DNA of 24,027 bases from Leptolinea sp964404415 (GTDB lineage: Bacteria > Chloroflexota > Anaerolineae > Anaerolineales > Anaerolineaceae): positions 1 to 24,027 of the forward strand of contig CAYOKC010000049.1 in the NCBI GenBank assembly GCA_964404415.1. The letters run 5' to 3'. Positions 7,599 through 15,283 of this stretch are shown one piece after another. A program made the translations under genes and the position numbers. The notes beneath the pieces are model-generated. The model saw only the letters and a program-made list of their open reading frames with translations. It was not told the origin of the DNA and made no database searches. Position 1 is the stretch's first letter. Each line of letters opens with the position of its first letter.

Positions 7599-7628
7599 TT
7601 GTGAAATAGCGGGGGGATTCGCTATAAT
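7599..7628 (+). promoter_or_regulatory. Promoter of the DUF72 gene, possibly leaderless
   Basis: TTGTGA at 7599-7604 and a perfect TATAAT at 7623-7628 are separated by 18 bp. The ATG of the DUF72 gene is at 7636, so the expected transcription start nearly coincides with the start codon. No good ribosome site is present. Confidence 0.55.
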
Positions 7629-7635
7629 CGGATGT

Positions 7636-8382
7636 ATGGAAAAAGAAACCGGGCCGGGAACATTCTTCATCGGCACATCGGGCTGGACATATGACCACTG
7701 GAAGGGTAATTTCTATCCGGCCGGCATGACGCGCAGCCACTGGTTTGGATATTACGCGCAGAAGTTCAACGCGGTGGAGGTCAACGCCACGTTCTACCGC
7801 GCTTTCGGTGACTCCACCTTTGAGAAATGGAAAGCCCGCGCGCCGAAAGGTTTCGGGTACACACTAAAAGCGCCCAAAGTCATCTCGCACCGAAAATTGC
7901 TGCGGGATGTGGAAGAAGACATCCACGCCTTTTGCCGTTCGGCAGAGTTACTGGGTGACGCGTACAAAATGATCCTCCTGCAGATCTCGCCGGATATGCC
8001 GTATGACCACGGTTTGCTGCGCAGCGCCCTGCAGGTTTTCCCTGATCCGGGACGGGTGGCCGTTGAATTCCGTGCGGGATACTGGTTCAACCCGCATACC
8101 GAGAGCCTGCTGAGTTCCGTAGGGGCGGTGTTCTGCAATGTGGATTCCCCGCGCCAGCGAATGACCGAAGTGTTGACTTCAGAACGGACCTACCTGCGCC
8201 TTCATGGAAGAGAGCACTGGTATACCTCCAATTACTCCGCAGAAGACCTGCAACGTGTTGCCGAAATCGCCCGCCGGCTGGTTGACCGCGGCGCAAGTAA
8301 TGTTGGTATATTCTTTAATAACGATTACGGCGGATACGCCCCGGCTAACGCGCTGGAACTGCAAAAATACCTGGCTGGTTAG
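7636..8382 (+). CDS. DUF72 (YecE-like) family protein
   Basis: The 248-residue protein begins with the signature of DUF72: FIGTSGWTYDHWKGNFYP at about residues 11-28, then FNAVEVNATFYR and GFGYTLKAPKVISH. Further motifs are AVEFRAGYWF and an LRLHGREHWY pattern in the C-terminal half. The FFNNDYGGYAPANALELQKYL end is also family-typical. DUF72 proteins adopt a TIM-barrel fold and occur across bacteria and archaea, but no reaction is firmly established. The protein is cytoplasmic. The gene has its own promoter, whose -10 lies 7 nt before the ATG. The phosphotransferase gene follows 44 bp downstream and could be read from the same transcript. Confidence 0.9.
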   Translation: MEKETGPGTFFIGTSGWTYDHWKGNFYPAGMTRSHWFGYYAQKFNAVEVNATFYRAFGDSTFEKWKARAPKGFGYTLKAPKVISHRKLLRDVEEDIHAFCRSAELLGDAYKMILLQISPDMPYDHGLLRSALQVFPDPGRVAVEFRAGYWFNPHTESLLSSVGAVFCNVDSPRQRMTEVLTSERTYLRLHGREHWYTSNYSAEDLQRVAEIARRLVDRGASNVGIFFNNDYGGYAPANALELQKYLAG

Positions 8383-8426
8383 AACCGGTTTTATATCTTC
8401 GAAGCCGGAAAGGATTTCCCCCATCA

Positions 8427-9263
8427 ATGCCCGTTGACGCCCGCCTGGCCGGATACCTTGATGCATGGAATCTCAGTGATCCACTGCCTATTACCAGCAC
8501 GGTTACCAGCCGTATCTATACAGTAAGGTATCAGGGTGCCACGGCCATACTTAAAATTCTTGCTCCCGGTGAAACAGAGGAACCGGTAGGCGCACAGGCT
8601 CTGCAATACTTTAATGGCAACGGTTCCGTGCGGCTATTCAACACGGATACAGGCGCGCACCTGTTGGAATATGCCGGGGGCGATGACCTGACCGGCATGG
8701 TGATGCAGGGGAATGATGAAGGAGCGACGCGCGTCATCGCGGGTGTGATCCGGCAGATGCAGGGAGTCAACCAACCGTTGCCGGAGCGGGGTCTTTTCGG
8801 GTTGGACCGCTGGTTTCGCGAGTTGTTCGTCAAGTCGGCGGCTGACCGCATGGCCGGGATCGAATCGATCTATTGCAAGGGCGCGGCGGTGGCGGAACGC
8901 CTGCTGACGGATCAACGCGATATCCGTGTGCTGCATGGTGACATCCACCACGCGAACATCCGGCAGTCACCGCGCGGCTGGCTGGCGTTTGACCCGAAGG
9001 GACTGGTGGGGGAGCGTGCGTATGACTGCGCCAACACGTTCTGCAATCCACCCGGTACGGACGTGGTTCATAATGAAGCGCGACTGTTGAACACTGCCGG
9101 GATTTTGGCGGAAGAATTGAAATTGGATTATCAGCGCCTGTTGGATTACGTTTTTGCCTATGCCTGCCTGAGCGCGAGTTGGTCATTTCACCGGAATGAA
9201 GTGGAAATTATGGAATGGATGTTGGGAGTGGCGCGGATCGCGGAACGGCATATAAAACCTTAA
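8427..9263 (+). CDS. Aminoglycoside/hydroxyurea-type phosphotransferase (APH(6) family)
   Basis: The 278-residue protein has the protein-kinase-like fold of small-molecule phosphotransferases. The catalytic loop HGDIHHANIR gives D172 as the base and N177 as a metal ligand. AFDPKG at 188-193 supplies D189 in place of the DFG aspartate. The DPKGLVGERAYDCANTFCNPP stretch is characteristic of the APH_6_hur family, which includes streptomycin 6-kinases and hydroxyurea kinase. An N-terminal ATP-binding lobe (about 1-90, with a TAILKILAPGETEE segment) precedes it. Chromosomal members of this family mostly have unknown substrates, so resistance should not be assumed. The ribosome site is poor: an AAGGA lies about 13 nt before the ATG. 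Confidence 0.8.
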   Translation: MPVDARLAGYLDAWNLSDPLPITSTVTSRIYTVRYQGATAILKILAPGETEEPVGAQALQYFNGNGSVRLFNTDTGAHLLEYAGGDDLTGMVMQGNDEGATRVIAGVIRQMQGVNQPLPERGLFGLDRWFRELFVKSAADRMAGIESIYCKGAAVAERLLTDQRDIRVLHGDIHHANIRQSPRGWLAFDPKGLVGERAYDCANTFCNPPGTDVVHNEARLLNTAGILAEELKLDYQRLLDYVFAYACLSASWSFHRNEVEIMEWMLGVARIAERHIKP

Positions 9264-9335
9264 TACGGTATCCCGGGTTTTAACATTTTGACTCAGAAAA
9301 ATCAAATTGAGATATGCATTTTCCGGGGTTAGAAA

Positions 9336-10067
9336 ATGAAACGAACAATTGCCATCATTTTAAGTGTATTGTTTCTTGGTTTTCTATGTTACTTTACCAA
9401 TCTTTATATTTCCTTCGGCTATGGCAGCCTGGGCGGCCTTATCTCTGAGTTGAAACAGCCACCGGACGAAAAAACTCTGTCAACCCTCCGCGCGGAGACT
9501 AAAACTCAATTGACCTTCATACACGACGAACTGGCTGCCATCCCCGGGTTGACTCTCTACGAAAAGACATTCTCGGATATGTGCGCGAAAGGCGAGCATG
9601 GCTGGAAGCGATCTGATTCGTTTGCTTACATGTGCGCGTACCGGTTGACGTATTACTACGGCGCCAACCGTGATTACAAAGACCTGCTCCTTGATCTGGA
9701 ACGGAAGCTCGAAGCCGGCGGCTGGGAAATATCGGGGCGCACATCCACCACGCCAACCATAAGCGATATCCTTGCGAAAACTTCGGACGAAATCTATCTG
9801 GTCGAATTGCCGGATTTTATCCAGCGGCCGTCCAATCCACTTCAGGGCGGATACACCACCCTGGCAGTCAACAGTTTCGCCGGGTATGGTGTTCCGTGGA
9901 CGAAATCCAACGACGAACCGTCACCCTTCGGGTTTGGGCTGGGCATAGGCCAGTCGTATTATGAAGATACGTCGAACGGCAATCCGGAAGCCATTAGCAA
10001 ACGCATTGTTGCCGCCGGGCAGCAACCCGCAATGTTTGCTGTTTCAGCCTTTTATTTTAATAATTAA
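9336..10067 (+). CDS. Membrane-anchored extracytoplasmic protein of unknown function
   Basis: I do not recognise a family. The 243-residue protein has one N-terminal hydrophobic helix (about residues 5-25) after MKR, acting as an anchor or an uncleaved signal. The rest is soluble and presumably outside the membrane. Two cysteines flank a conserved-looking stretch (DMCAKGEHGWKRSD, then YMCAYRL, about residues 82-104) and could form a disulfide. A helical region with LLLDLERKLEAGGWEI follows. The ATG has only a G-rich site 8 to 12 nt upstream. TTGACT at 9288-9293 is a possible -35, but its -10 partner is weak. The neighbours give no functional clue. Confidence 0.65.
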   Translation: MKRTIAIILSVLFLGFLCYFTNLYISFGYGSLGGLISELKQPPDEKTLSTLRAETKTQLTFIHDELAAIPGLTLYEKTFSDMCAKGEHGWKRSDSFAYMCAYRLTYYYGANRDYKDLLLDLERKLEAGGWEISGRTSTTPTISDILAKTSDEIYLVELPDFIQRPSNPLQGGYTTLAVNSFAGYGVPWTKSNDEPSPFGFGLGIGQSYYEDTSNGNPEAISKRIVAAGQQPAMFAVSAFYFNN

Positions 10068-10173
10068 TACTTTATGCGTCGATAACGCCATTTCTTATGT
10101 AAGTACTGGTGGATCTATATATCTATATTGGAATGAGATCAACGCTAAGTAAAGGGTGATCAGGAAGAATGCC

Positions 10174-10797
10174 ATGAAAAGTAACCAGTTTTGGAACAAT
10201 AGAGCGGAAGGATATGATGACAGTGTGAAGAAAACATACGCCGAAGCCTATAACCGGACCATCGAGATCACCCGGCAGTATCTGAAACCGGTTGATCGGG
10301 TGCTGGAAGTGGGTTGCGGAACAGGCATTGTCACCGCGGGTATCGCGGCGAATGTGGCTTCAGTCCTGGCTATCGACCCGGCAGAGAAGATGATCGCAAA
10401 CGCGCGGGATAAGATGGCTGAGGCGGGGATCACGAACGTAACCTGCAAAGTGGCTGACTTGCATGACCCAGACATACTTTCGGGGAAGTATGATGTTGTC
10501 ACCGCGTTCAATGTGCTGTATTTTTTGGTGGATATTGACGCTCAACTGAGACACATTCACGCGATGCTGCCGGAAAACGGCTATTTTTTATCGGTGACAG
10601 ACTGCCTCGGTGGAAAACCGGGGTTGAAAAATGTCTTAATAAGAATTCTGGCCCGCATTGGAATAATTCCTTTCATGTGTGAATACACAACAGACAACTT
10701 GATCAGAATTATCGAGAAAGCCGGGTTTAAGATTGTGCGTACCGAAAATATGCATTCTGATCCGCCGAATTTGTTTGTTGTGGCCGTTAAGAGATAG
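10174..10797 (+). CDS. Class I SAM-dependent methyltransferase
   Basis: The 207-residue protein has a Rossmann-like methyltransferase fold. Motif I is VLEVGCGTG (residues 43-51), the acidic residue after strand 2 lies in AIDPAEKMIANAR (about 67-79), and motif IV-like VVTAFNVLYFLVD follows. The N-terminus, MKSNQFWNNRAEGYDDSVKKTY, is typical of the UbiE/methyltransf_11 type. The substrate cannot be inferred; a small molecule is more likely than nucleic acid. The frame also opens with GTG at 10156, which has no usable ribosome site. The ATG at 10174 has AGGAAG 6 nt upstream and was chosen. The gene stands alone between two unknowns. Confidence 0.88.
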   Translation: MKSNQFWNNRAEGYDDSVKKTYAEAYNRTIEITRQYLKPVDRVLEVGCGTGIVTAGIAANVASVLAIDPAEKMIANARDKMAEAGITNVTCKVADLHDPDILSGKYDVVTAFNVLYFLVDIDAQLRHIHAMLPENGYFLSVTDCLGGKPGLKNVLIRILARIGIIPFMCEYTTDNLIRIIEKAGFKIVRTENMHSDPPNLFVVAVKR

Positions 10798-10904
10798 TGC
10801 CTTCCGCAATCAATTTGCCTGAGGGTCAGATATTCCCCATTTCCACAGGATACATTGAATGATTGGTTGGCCGGTCTTATTTTGAAATTCCAGGCAGGAG
10901 CAAA

Positions 10905-11399
10905 ATGACTGACATTCATGATAATGAAGGCGAGTTGATTTTTAGTGAAAAAGTACCTGCCGGGTTGCGAATTTTTCTGTCAATTCTGGGTTTGATCGCA
11001 AGTACTCTGGCGCCGTATGAGCTATTGATTCGGCCAAAATGGAGTGAATTTACACCTTTCCTTATTATCCCTGTTGTAATTTCGATTGGCGCTATTATTG
11101 TCGGTGGATCATTTGTTGCGGCCGGGCTATTCGGGTTGAACCAAACGTTGATTATTTCAGCGAAAACGAGATCGATTCAATACTACTATGAATCCGTTTT
11201 TCTTCCACTGCGAAGAAAAACGAACAGATTTACTGAAATTTCCAGGCTGGAAATAACCACATTCGATTGGACTGATGGCCCGACTACCTATGGATTTTGT
11301 GTTATTTTTTCCGGCGGCCAAAAAATATCCATGGGCAATTTTAAAACGAGAGACGAAGCCGCGCTCTACGTGACAAAAATTGAACAATTAATGCAATAA
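10905..11399 (+). CDS. Two-TM membrane protein of unknown function with possible PH-like C-terminus
   Basis: The 164-residue protein has an acidic N-terminus of about 15 residues. Two hydrophobic helices (about residues 21-40 and 46-75) are followed by a cytosolic-looking beta-rich domain of about 90 residues. It contains QTLIISAKTRSIQYYY and a GFCVIFSGGQKISMGNF pattern, reminiscent of bacterial PH-like or DUF domains, but I cannot name a family. AGGAG at 10896-10900 lies 4 nt before the ATG. The frame extends to a TTG at 10863, which lacks a ribosome site. The neighbours are unrelated, so there is no context for function. Confidence 0.65.
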   Translation: MTDIHDNEGELIFSEKVPAGLRIFLSILGLIASTLAPYELLIRPKWSEFTPFLIIPVVISIGAIIVGGSFVAAGLFGLNQTLIISAKTRSIQYYYESVFLPLRRKTNRFTEISRLEITTFDWTDGPTTYGFCVIFSGGQKISMGNFKTRDEAALYVTKIEQLMQ

Positions 11400-11594
11400 T
11401 TCGGGTTTGCGATAGAATGTACGTAACTCAGTTGAGTAAGTGATTGTTCCGGGGGATTTTAACCAGGTTTTGCCTAACTAATACCCGGTGGATGTTCTGT
11501 TGGCTATTCTTATACGCCGTTCGTGATAGAAGTGAGATTATTGAAATCACAGCACTTTTCCTTCTTTGGATTAAGTCACTAACAGGTGAACCCG

Positions 11595-12455
11595 ATGAGA
11601 AAGAATATTGCACTACCCATTGTTATTATTGGCTTAGCCAGCCTTATGTCTCTCAGCGCGTGTAAACCCGCTGCCTCTCCTCCCGGCGCGGGAACACCGT
11701 ACCCCGAAGTACGCATCCCCCGATCGGAGATCCGGCAGCTACATTCCAGTGAAACCGGGCGTGACTATGACCTGTACATCCGCGTGCCGGATGACTATGA
11801 AAAGTACCCGAAGGTGAAATATCCCGTGCTCTACATGCTGGATGCCCAGTGGGATTTCAAGATGATGGATTCTATATACGGCAGCCTCAAGTATGACGGT
11901 CTGGTTCCTGAAATGGTCATCGTGGGTATTTCGTATTCCGGTGACAAGCCGGATTATGAAACCCTGCGTGCCATGGACTACACACCGGTTAACACAAATA
12001 ATGTTGTCGGTTCGGGTGACGCCCCGAAGTTCCTGGCTTTCCTGAAAGATACCGTGATCCCTTTTGTGGAATCCAATTACCAGGTGAGGCCAACAGAGCG
12101 CGTATTGATGGGCCATTCATACGGCGGACTTTTCACCCTCTATGCCCTGTTCACCGATCCGTCACTTTTCAATGGGTATGTGTCCGGCAGCCCGGTGACT
12201 GTCTACGGCGATAATTTCTCATTCAAGCAGGAAGAAGCCTATTTTGACCAGCACAAAGACCTAGCAACCCGTCTGTATATCTTTGTGGGAGGGGAAGAGA
12301 GCCTGCTCTATCCCGTCAACAAATTTGTGGATGTTTTGAAAAGCCGCAATTATGAGGGCTTGAAGCTGGACACCCGCGTTCTTGAGGGAGAAGGCCACTC
12401 AAGCAGCAAAACAGAAGGGTACAACCGCGGTCTGCGGTTTGTGTTCGAGAAATAG
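11595..12455 (+). CDS. Lipoprotein alpha/beta hydrolase, putative esterase (Fes/IroE-like, COG2819 type)
   Basis: The 286-residue protein starts with a lipoprotein signal: MRKN, a hydrophobic stretch, and the lipobox LSAC with C23 as the modified cysteine. The mature part is an esterase-fold hydrolase. The strand YPVLYMLDAQWDF leads into the oxyanion region, the nucleophile S175 sits in GHSYGG, and H268 lies in LEGEGHSSS. An acidic partner probably lies in the YIFVGGEESLLYP region. Relatives hydrolyse siderophore esters or other acyl esters. No siderophore genes adjoin it, so the substrate is open. The ATG at 11595 has AGGTG 6 nt upstream and was preferred over the GTG at 11586. The protein would face the outside of the cytoplasmic membrane. 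Confidence 0.85.
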   Translation: MRKNIALPIVIIGLASLMSLSACKPAASPPGAGTPYPEVRIPRSEIRQLHSSETGRDYDLYIRVPDDYEKYPKVKYPVLYMLDAQWDFKMMDSIYGSLKYDGLVPEMVIVGISYSGDKPDYETLRAMDYTPVNTNNVVGSGDAPKFLAFLKDTVIPFVESNYQVRPTERVLMGHSYGGLFTLYALFTDPSLFNGYVSGSPVTVYGDNFSFKQEEAYFDQHKDLATRLYIFVGGEESLLYPVNKFVDVLKSRNYEGLKLDTRVLEGEGHSSSKTEGYNRGLRFVFEK

Positions 12456-12486
12456 GCTTTTGGGTTCGAATCAAGGTGACCATCCA

Positions 12487-12515
12487 TTAATAATGTGAAG
12501 CCGTGTTTCTATAAT
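12487..12515 (+). promoter_or_regulatory. Candidate promoter of the UPF0324 transporter gene
   Basis: TTAATA at 12487-12492 and a perfect TATAAT at 12510-12515 are 17 bp apart. The resulting leader of roughly 95 nt is very AT-rich (12530-12600) and contains no obvious hairpin. Confidence 0.4.
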
Positions 12516-12615
12516 TCATAGGTAAATTATTATCAAATATATAAGATGATAGTATTATACATATATATAATTCCCACATATAGTTATAGAAATTTCCAAA
12601 ACAGGTGGTTGAAAA

Positions 12616-13608
12616 ATGAATTCCTCAAAAAATTCGATACTCACGGGTATTTTGTTGTCTTTATGTCTTGCAGTAGCCGGTTATTTCCTCGGGCGAATTG
12701 TTCCAGTCGTGGGTGGCGCGGTATTCAGCATTCTGCTGGGAATCATTCTCGCCTCCATCTGGCGCCGGCCGGCGAACTTTGACGCCGGAATCCGCTTCAC
12801 ATCGAAATACATCCTTCAGTTGGCAGTCATTCTGCTCGGGTTTGAAATGAGCATTTCCAGCGTAATGGTAGTAGGGCAGCAATCCCTCTGGGTGATCCTG
12901 GTGACACTAACCACAGCATTTGTGACTGTGTATATTGCCGGCCGGCTGCTGGATGTCAATCGAACCCTGCGTGTTTTGATCGGAGTGGGTACGGCCATCT
13001 GTGGCGGTTCGGCTATCGCCGCGGCCTCTTCCGCTATTCAGGCGGATGATCAGGATATCTCCTATTCGATCTCAACGATCTTCATGTTCAATGTGATCGC
13101 CGTATTTCTCTTCCCTTTCATGGGACACCTTCTTGGGTTATCAGACACCGGGTTTGGCATGTGGGCGGGAACTGCGATCAATGATACGTCTTCCGTGGTG
13201 GCGGCCAGTTACGCGTTCAGCAACGCGGCGGGAAATTTCGCCACAGTGGTCAAGCTCACCCGTAGTTTGATGATCGTACCCATCACACTGGTTCTGGCTA
13301 TCTTGTATGCCCGGATCAATAACCACAAGAATGCCTTCTCATTTGTCAAAGTGTTTCCCTGGTTTGTCATCGGGTTTATTCTGGCGGCCATTATGACCAG
13401 TCTGAGTTTTGTCCCGTCTGAGATCGCGCACGGTCTGGCTTTTGCCGGAAAGTTCCTGATCATGGCGGCCATGGCAGCTATCGGTCTGAATACCAATATC
13501 CAGAAATTTATCAAAGCCGGACCCCGCGCGCTGGCATTGGGCGGAGTCACCTGGCTGGTTGTGATGGTCTCATCGCTGGCTATCCAGGTTGTGGGCAACA
13601 TGTGGTAG
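12616..13608 (+). CDS. UPF0324 (YeiH-type) putative sulfate exporter family transporter
   Basis: The 330-residue integral membrane protein has about ten hydrophobic helices. Signature segments of UPF0324/YeiH are clear: LGFEMSISSVMVVGQQSL, RVLIGVGTAICGGSAIAA, WAGTAINDTSSVVAASYAFS and a VVKLTRSLMIVPITLVLA pattern. The length matches the family. Members are annotated as putative sulfate exporters, and relatives are linked to taurine or cysteate degradation and sulfite export; the substrate is inferred, not shown. AGGTGG at 12603-12608 is the ribosome site, 7 nt before the ATG. No LysR regulator or sulfonate-degradation gene, common partners of yeiH, is adjacent. Confidence 0.9.
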   Translation: MNSSKNSILTGILLSLCLAVAGYFLGRIVPVVGGAVFSILLGIILASIWRRPANFDAGIRFTSKYILQLAVILLGFEMSISSVMVVGQQSLWVILVTLTTAFVTVYIAGRLLDVNRTLRVLIGVGTAICGGSAIAAASSAIQADDQDISYSISTIFMFNVIAVFLFPFMGHLLGLSDTGFGMWAGTAINDTSSVVAASYAFSNAAGNFATVVKLTRSLMIVPITLVLAILYARINNHKNAFSFVKVFPWFVIGFILAAIMTSLSFVPSEIAHGLAFAGKFLIMAAMAAIGLNTNIQKFIKAGPRALALGGVTWLVVMVSSLAIQVVGNMW

Positions 13609-13760
13609 CAACATTTATTGGGTATTCAGTTTATCCAGCTTCTTTCACAGATGATGAAAAGGCAACTCTGCTAGAATAATCCTGACATCAGTAAACGCCT
13701 AAATTTAAGAAAAACCAATTCCGGTCAAATAAGAAAAGCAGGAGAGGAAGGACTAATACC

Positions 13761-14138
13761 ATGTGGAAAAAAGCAGCCTGGGTTTATCTGGTTATCTATG
13801 TGATCGGGGTGAGTGCCATCAATATCAATGGGATGGTCAAGAACGCGGGAGAAGCTGGTTTTAGTTATTCTTCCATAATCTCGTTCTTGTTTTTTCTGCT
13901 GCCTGCCATACTGGTTGCATGTGAGATGCTCGGACAGTTGAAGCATCCATTATTTGTTATTTGCCACATGGTGGCTTTCCTGTTTGTGACAATCATGGTG
14001 TTGGGAATTTTCAATTTCAACTCCGTGGGTTGGGAGATGATCGGTAAAGCTCTCCTGTTCATTCCTATGCTCGGATGCCTTGGCTACTATATGTATATAA
14101 AACTGCAACGAAAGAACACTTCCGCCGCAAACGGGTAA
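13761..14138 (+). CDS. Small four-helix membrane protein of unknown function
   Basis: The 125-residue protein has four predicted transmembrane helices (about residues 5-24, 35-54, 64-84 and 92-111). It ends with a basic and polar cytoplasmic tail (KLQRKNTSAANG). No named family is recognised. A purine-rich ribosome site (GGAGAGGAAGGA) lies 9 nt or more before the ATG at 13761. The gene stands alone between the UPF0324 transporter and an unknown soluble protein, with gaps of 130 to 150 bp on each side, so cotranscription is uncertain. Confidence 0.7.
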   Translation: MWKKAAWVYLVIYVIGVSAININGMVKNAGEAGFSYSSIISFLFFLLPAILVACEMLGQLKHPLFVICHMVAFLFVTIMVLGIFNFNSVGWEMIGKALLFIPMLGCLGYYMYIKLQRKNTSAANG

Positions 14139-14271
14139 ACCGGCCGCGTGACGCTATTTGAGAGGTAAGGGAAACTGTAGTGGCAGGCTTATTCCGAAAA
14201 TGCGGTTCCTGTTGCCCTGCAGCCGGGCAATTTGAAATCATTCCGATTATTTCCCTGGAAAGCAACTCTTT

Positions 14272-14703
14272 ATGAGCTGGGATGTTTTGATATTGAACGC
14301 GCCGCCTGATGTGGTTTCAACCGGGGAGTTCCCGCAAGATTTTTCGTCAAATCTGGGTTCGCGCGACCATATTCTAGCAGAAATCAGCGGTATTTTTCCT
14401 GATCTTGACCTGAACACCCTCGGCTGGGGATTACTCAACAGGGGTGATTTTTATATTGAAATCGATTTTGGTGAAGTTGATCCAGTCCCCTATATCGCGC
14501 TCCACATTCGTGGAAGTGAGAATTCCATCAGTGCGCTAAAGTTGCTCTGCGAACACACCGGATGGAAGGCTTTTGATATGACAACCGGCGGATTTATTCA
14601 ATTTGATAATGATCCATCAGCAGGGTTCCGAAGATGGAAAACCGCCAGAGATGAATATGAAGCGAAATTGGCAGAGAAGGTAACGGGTATGAAGAAATTG
14701 TAG
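14272..14703 (+). CDS. Small soluble protein of unknown function
   Basis: The 143-residue cytoplasmic protein begins MSWDVLILNAPP and has an alternating pattern suggesting a small alpha/beta fold. It contains GWGLLNRGDFYIEIDFGE, then YIALHIRGSENSISALKLLCEHTGWKAFDMTTGGFI. Such proteins are scattered widely among bacteria as hypothetical proteins, sometimes near polymorphic toxin or immunity loci, but nothing here supports that role. The ribosome site is weak (GGAAAG about 9 nt upstream). A strong bidirectional terminator follows 14 bp after the stop and separates it from the convergent osmC-type gene. Confidence 0.65.
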   Translation: MSWDVLILNAPPDVVSTGEFPQDFSSNLGSRDHILAEISGIFPDLDLNTLGWGLLNRGDFYIEIDFGEVDPVPYIALHIRGSENSISALKLLCEHTGWKAFDMTTGGFIQFDNDPSAGFRRWKTARDEYEAKLAEKVTGMKKL

Positions 14704-14717
14704 TTCCCGGAATCGCA

Positions 14718-14753
14718 AAAACTGGCTGACCTTTGAAAAGGTCAGCCAGTTTT
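14718..14753. terminator. Strong bidirectional terminator
   Basis: A perfect 16-bp inverted repeat has left arm 14718-14733 and right arm 14738-14753 with a 4-nt TGAA loop. The GC core is CTGGCTGACC, flanked by AAAA on the left and TTTT on the right, so a U-tract follows the stem in both directions. It lies between the convergent 14272 gene and the osmC-type gene. Confidence 0.93.
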
Positions 14754-14770
14754 ATTTGTTGTTCAGATGA

Positions 14771-15187
14771 TCAGGCCAGTTTTGCTGAAAGTGACATATC
14801 CACGGCCGCCAGCGCCTGAGAAACCGGGCAGCCTTTTTTCGCCTTTTCGGCAAATTCCACGAATGTCTTTTCGTCGATGCCGGGTACCTTGCCCACGGTT
14901 GACAGTTCGATCAGGGTGATCTTTGGCCCCGCGCCCAGGTGTACTTTGGCCGTAGTGGAGATCTGCGTGGGCACATGCCCTGCCTCTGAGAGTATCGCGG
15001 AGAGGAACATCGAAAAACAGCCGGCATGAGCCGCGCCGATCAGTTCCTCAGGATTGGTCCCCTTGCCTTCGTCAAAGCGTGACGCTTTGGTAAATTCACC
15101 TTCATACGCGCCGGATCCCAGACGCATGCTGCCTTTGCCTTCAACCAGATTGCCGTTCCACACGGCGGAAGATTCTCGTAATGCCAT
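14771..15187 (-). CDS. osmC: OsmC family peroxiredoxin
   Basis: The 138-residue protein reduces organic or fatty-acid hydroperoxides with a pair of reactive cysteines. Both are visible: C57 in AHAGCFSM and C120 in KGCPVSQAL. The start MALRESSAVWNGNLVEGKGSM, the SRF segment (R37) and NPEELIGAAHAGC are typical of the OsmC subgroup rather than Ohr. The frame extends to 15268, but the ATG at 15187 has AAGGAG 6 nt upstream and matches family length. A consensus promoter, TTGACA-N17-TATTCT, lies just before it with two palindromes, implying regulation. The TetR gene upstream reads in the same direction 96 bp away. The gene probably serves oxidative-stress defence. Confidence 0.95.
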   Translation of the reverse strand: MALRESSAVWNGNLVEGKGSMRLGSGAYEGEFTKASRFDEGKGTNPEELIGAAHAGCFSMFLSAILSEAGHVPTQISTTAKVHLGAGPKITLIELSTVGKVPGIDEKTFVEFAEKAKKGCPVSQALAAVDMSLSAKLA

Positions 15188-15213
15188 TTTCCACTCCTTA
15201 TATACAAATACGG

Positions 15214-15246
15214 TCTTATATATAAGAGAATACCCTCCGGGGAGGG
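15214..15246. promoter_or_regulatory. Two palindromes inside the osmC promoter
   Basis: A perfect 14-bp palindrome, TCTTATATATAAGA (15214-15227), touches the -10 box and covers the likely start point. A second inverted repeat, CCCTCC-GG-GGAGGG (15233-15246), fills most of the spacer between -10 and -35. Either would position a bound protein to block RNA polymerase. Which regulator binds is unknown; neither resembles the operator candidate of the adjacent TetR gene. Confidence 0.5.
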
Positions 15247-15255
15247 CTATGTCAA
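15227..15255 (-). promoter_or_regulatory. Sigma70-type promoter of osmC
   Basis: On the minus strand TTGACA (15255-15250) and TATTCT (15232-15227) are 17 bp apart. This is the best match to consensus in the window. The start point would be near 15220, giving a leader of about 33 nt with AAGGAG. Confidence 0.75.
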
Positions 15256-15283
15256 ACTGCCATATCAAGTTTTATTGGGTGGT

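Noticed and set aside
8427..9263. Calling the APH(6)-type gene a streptomycin resistance determinant
   Set aside because: Family motifs fit, but most chromosomal homologues have unknown substrates and no resistance or mobile context is present.
11444..11665. 73-codon ORF running into the esterase gene
   Set aside because: It overlaps the lipoprotein signal region in another frame and its product has no coding character.
12530..12600. Very AT-rich stretch considered as an attachment site or origin element
   Set aside because: No integrase, direct repeats or DnaA boxes accompany it; it is more simply the leader and promoter region of the transporter gene.
14272..14703. Possible toxin-immunity protein
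   Set aside because: Only a vague similarity to hypothetical proteins near such loci was recalled; no toxin gene or repeat cassette is nearby.
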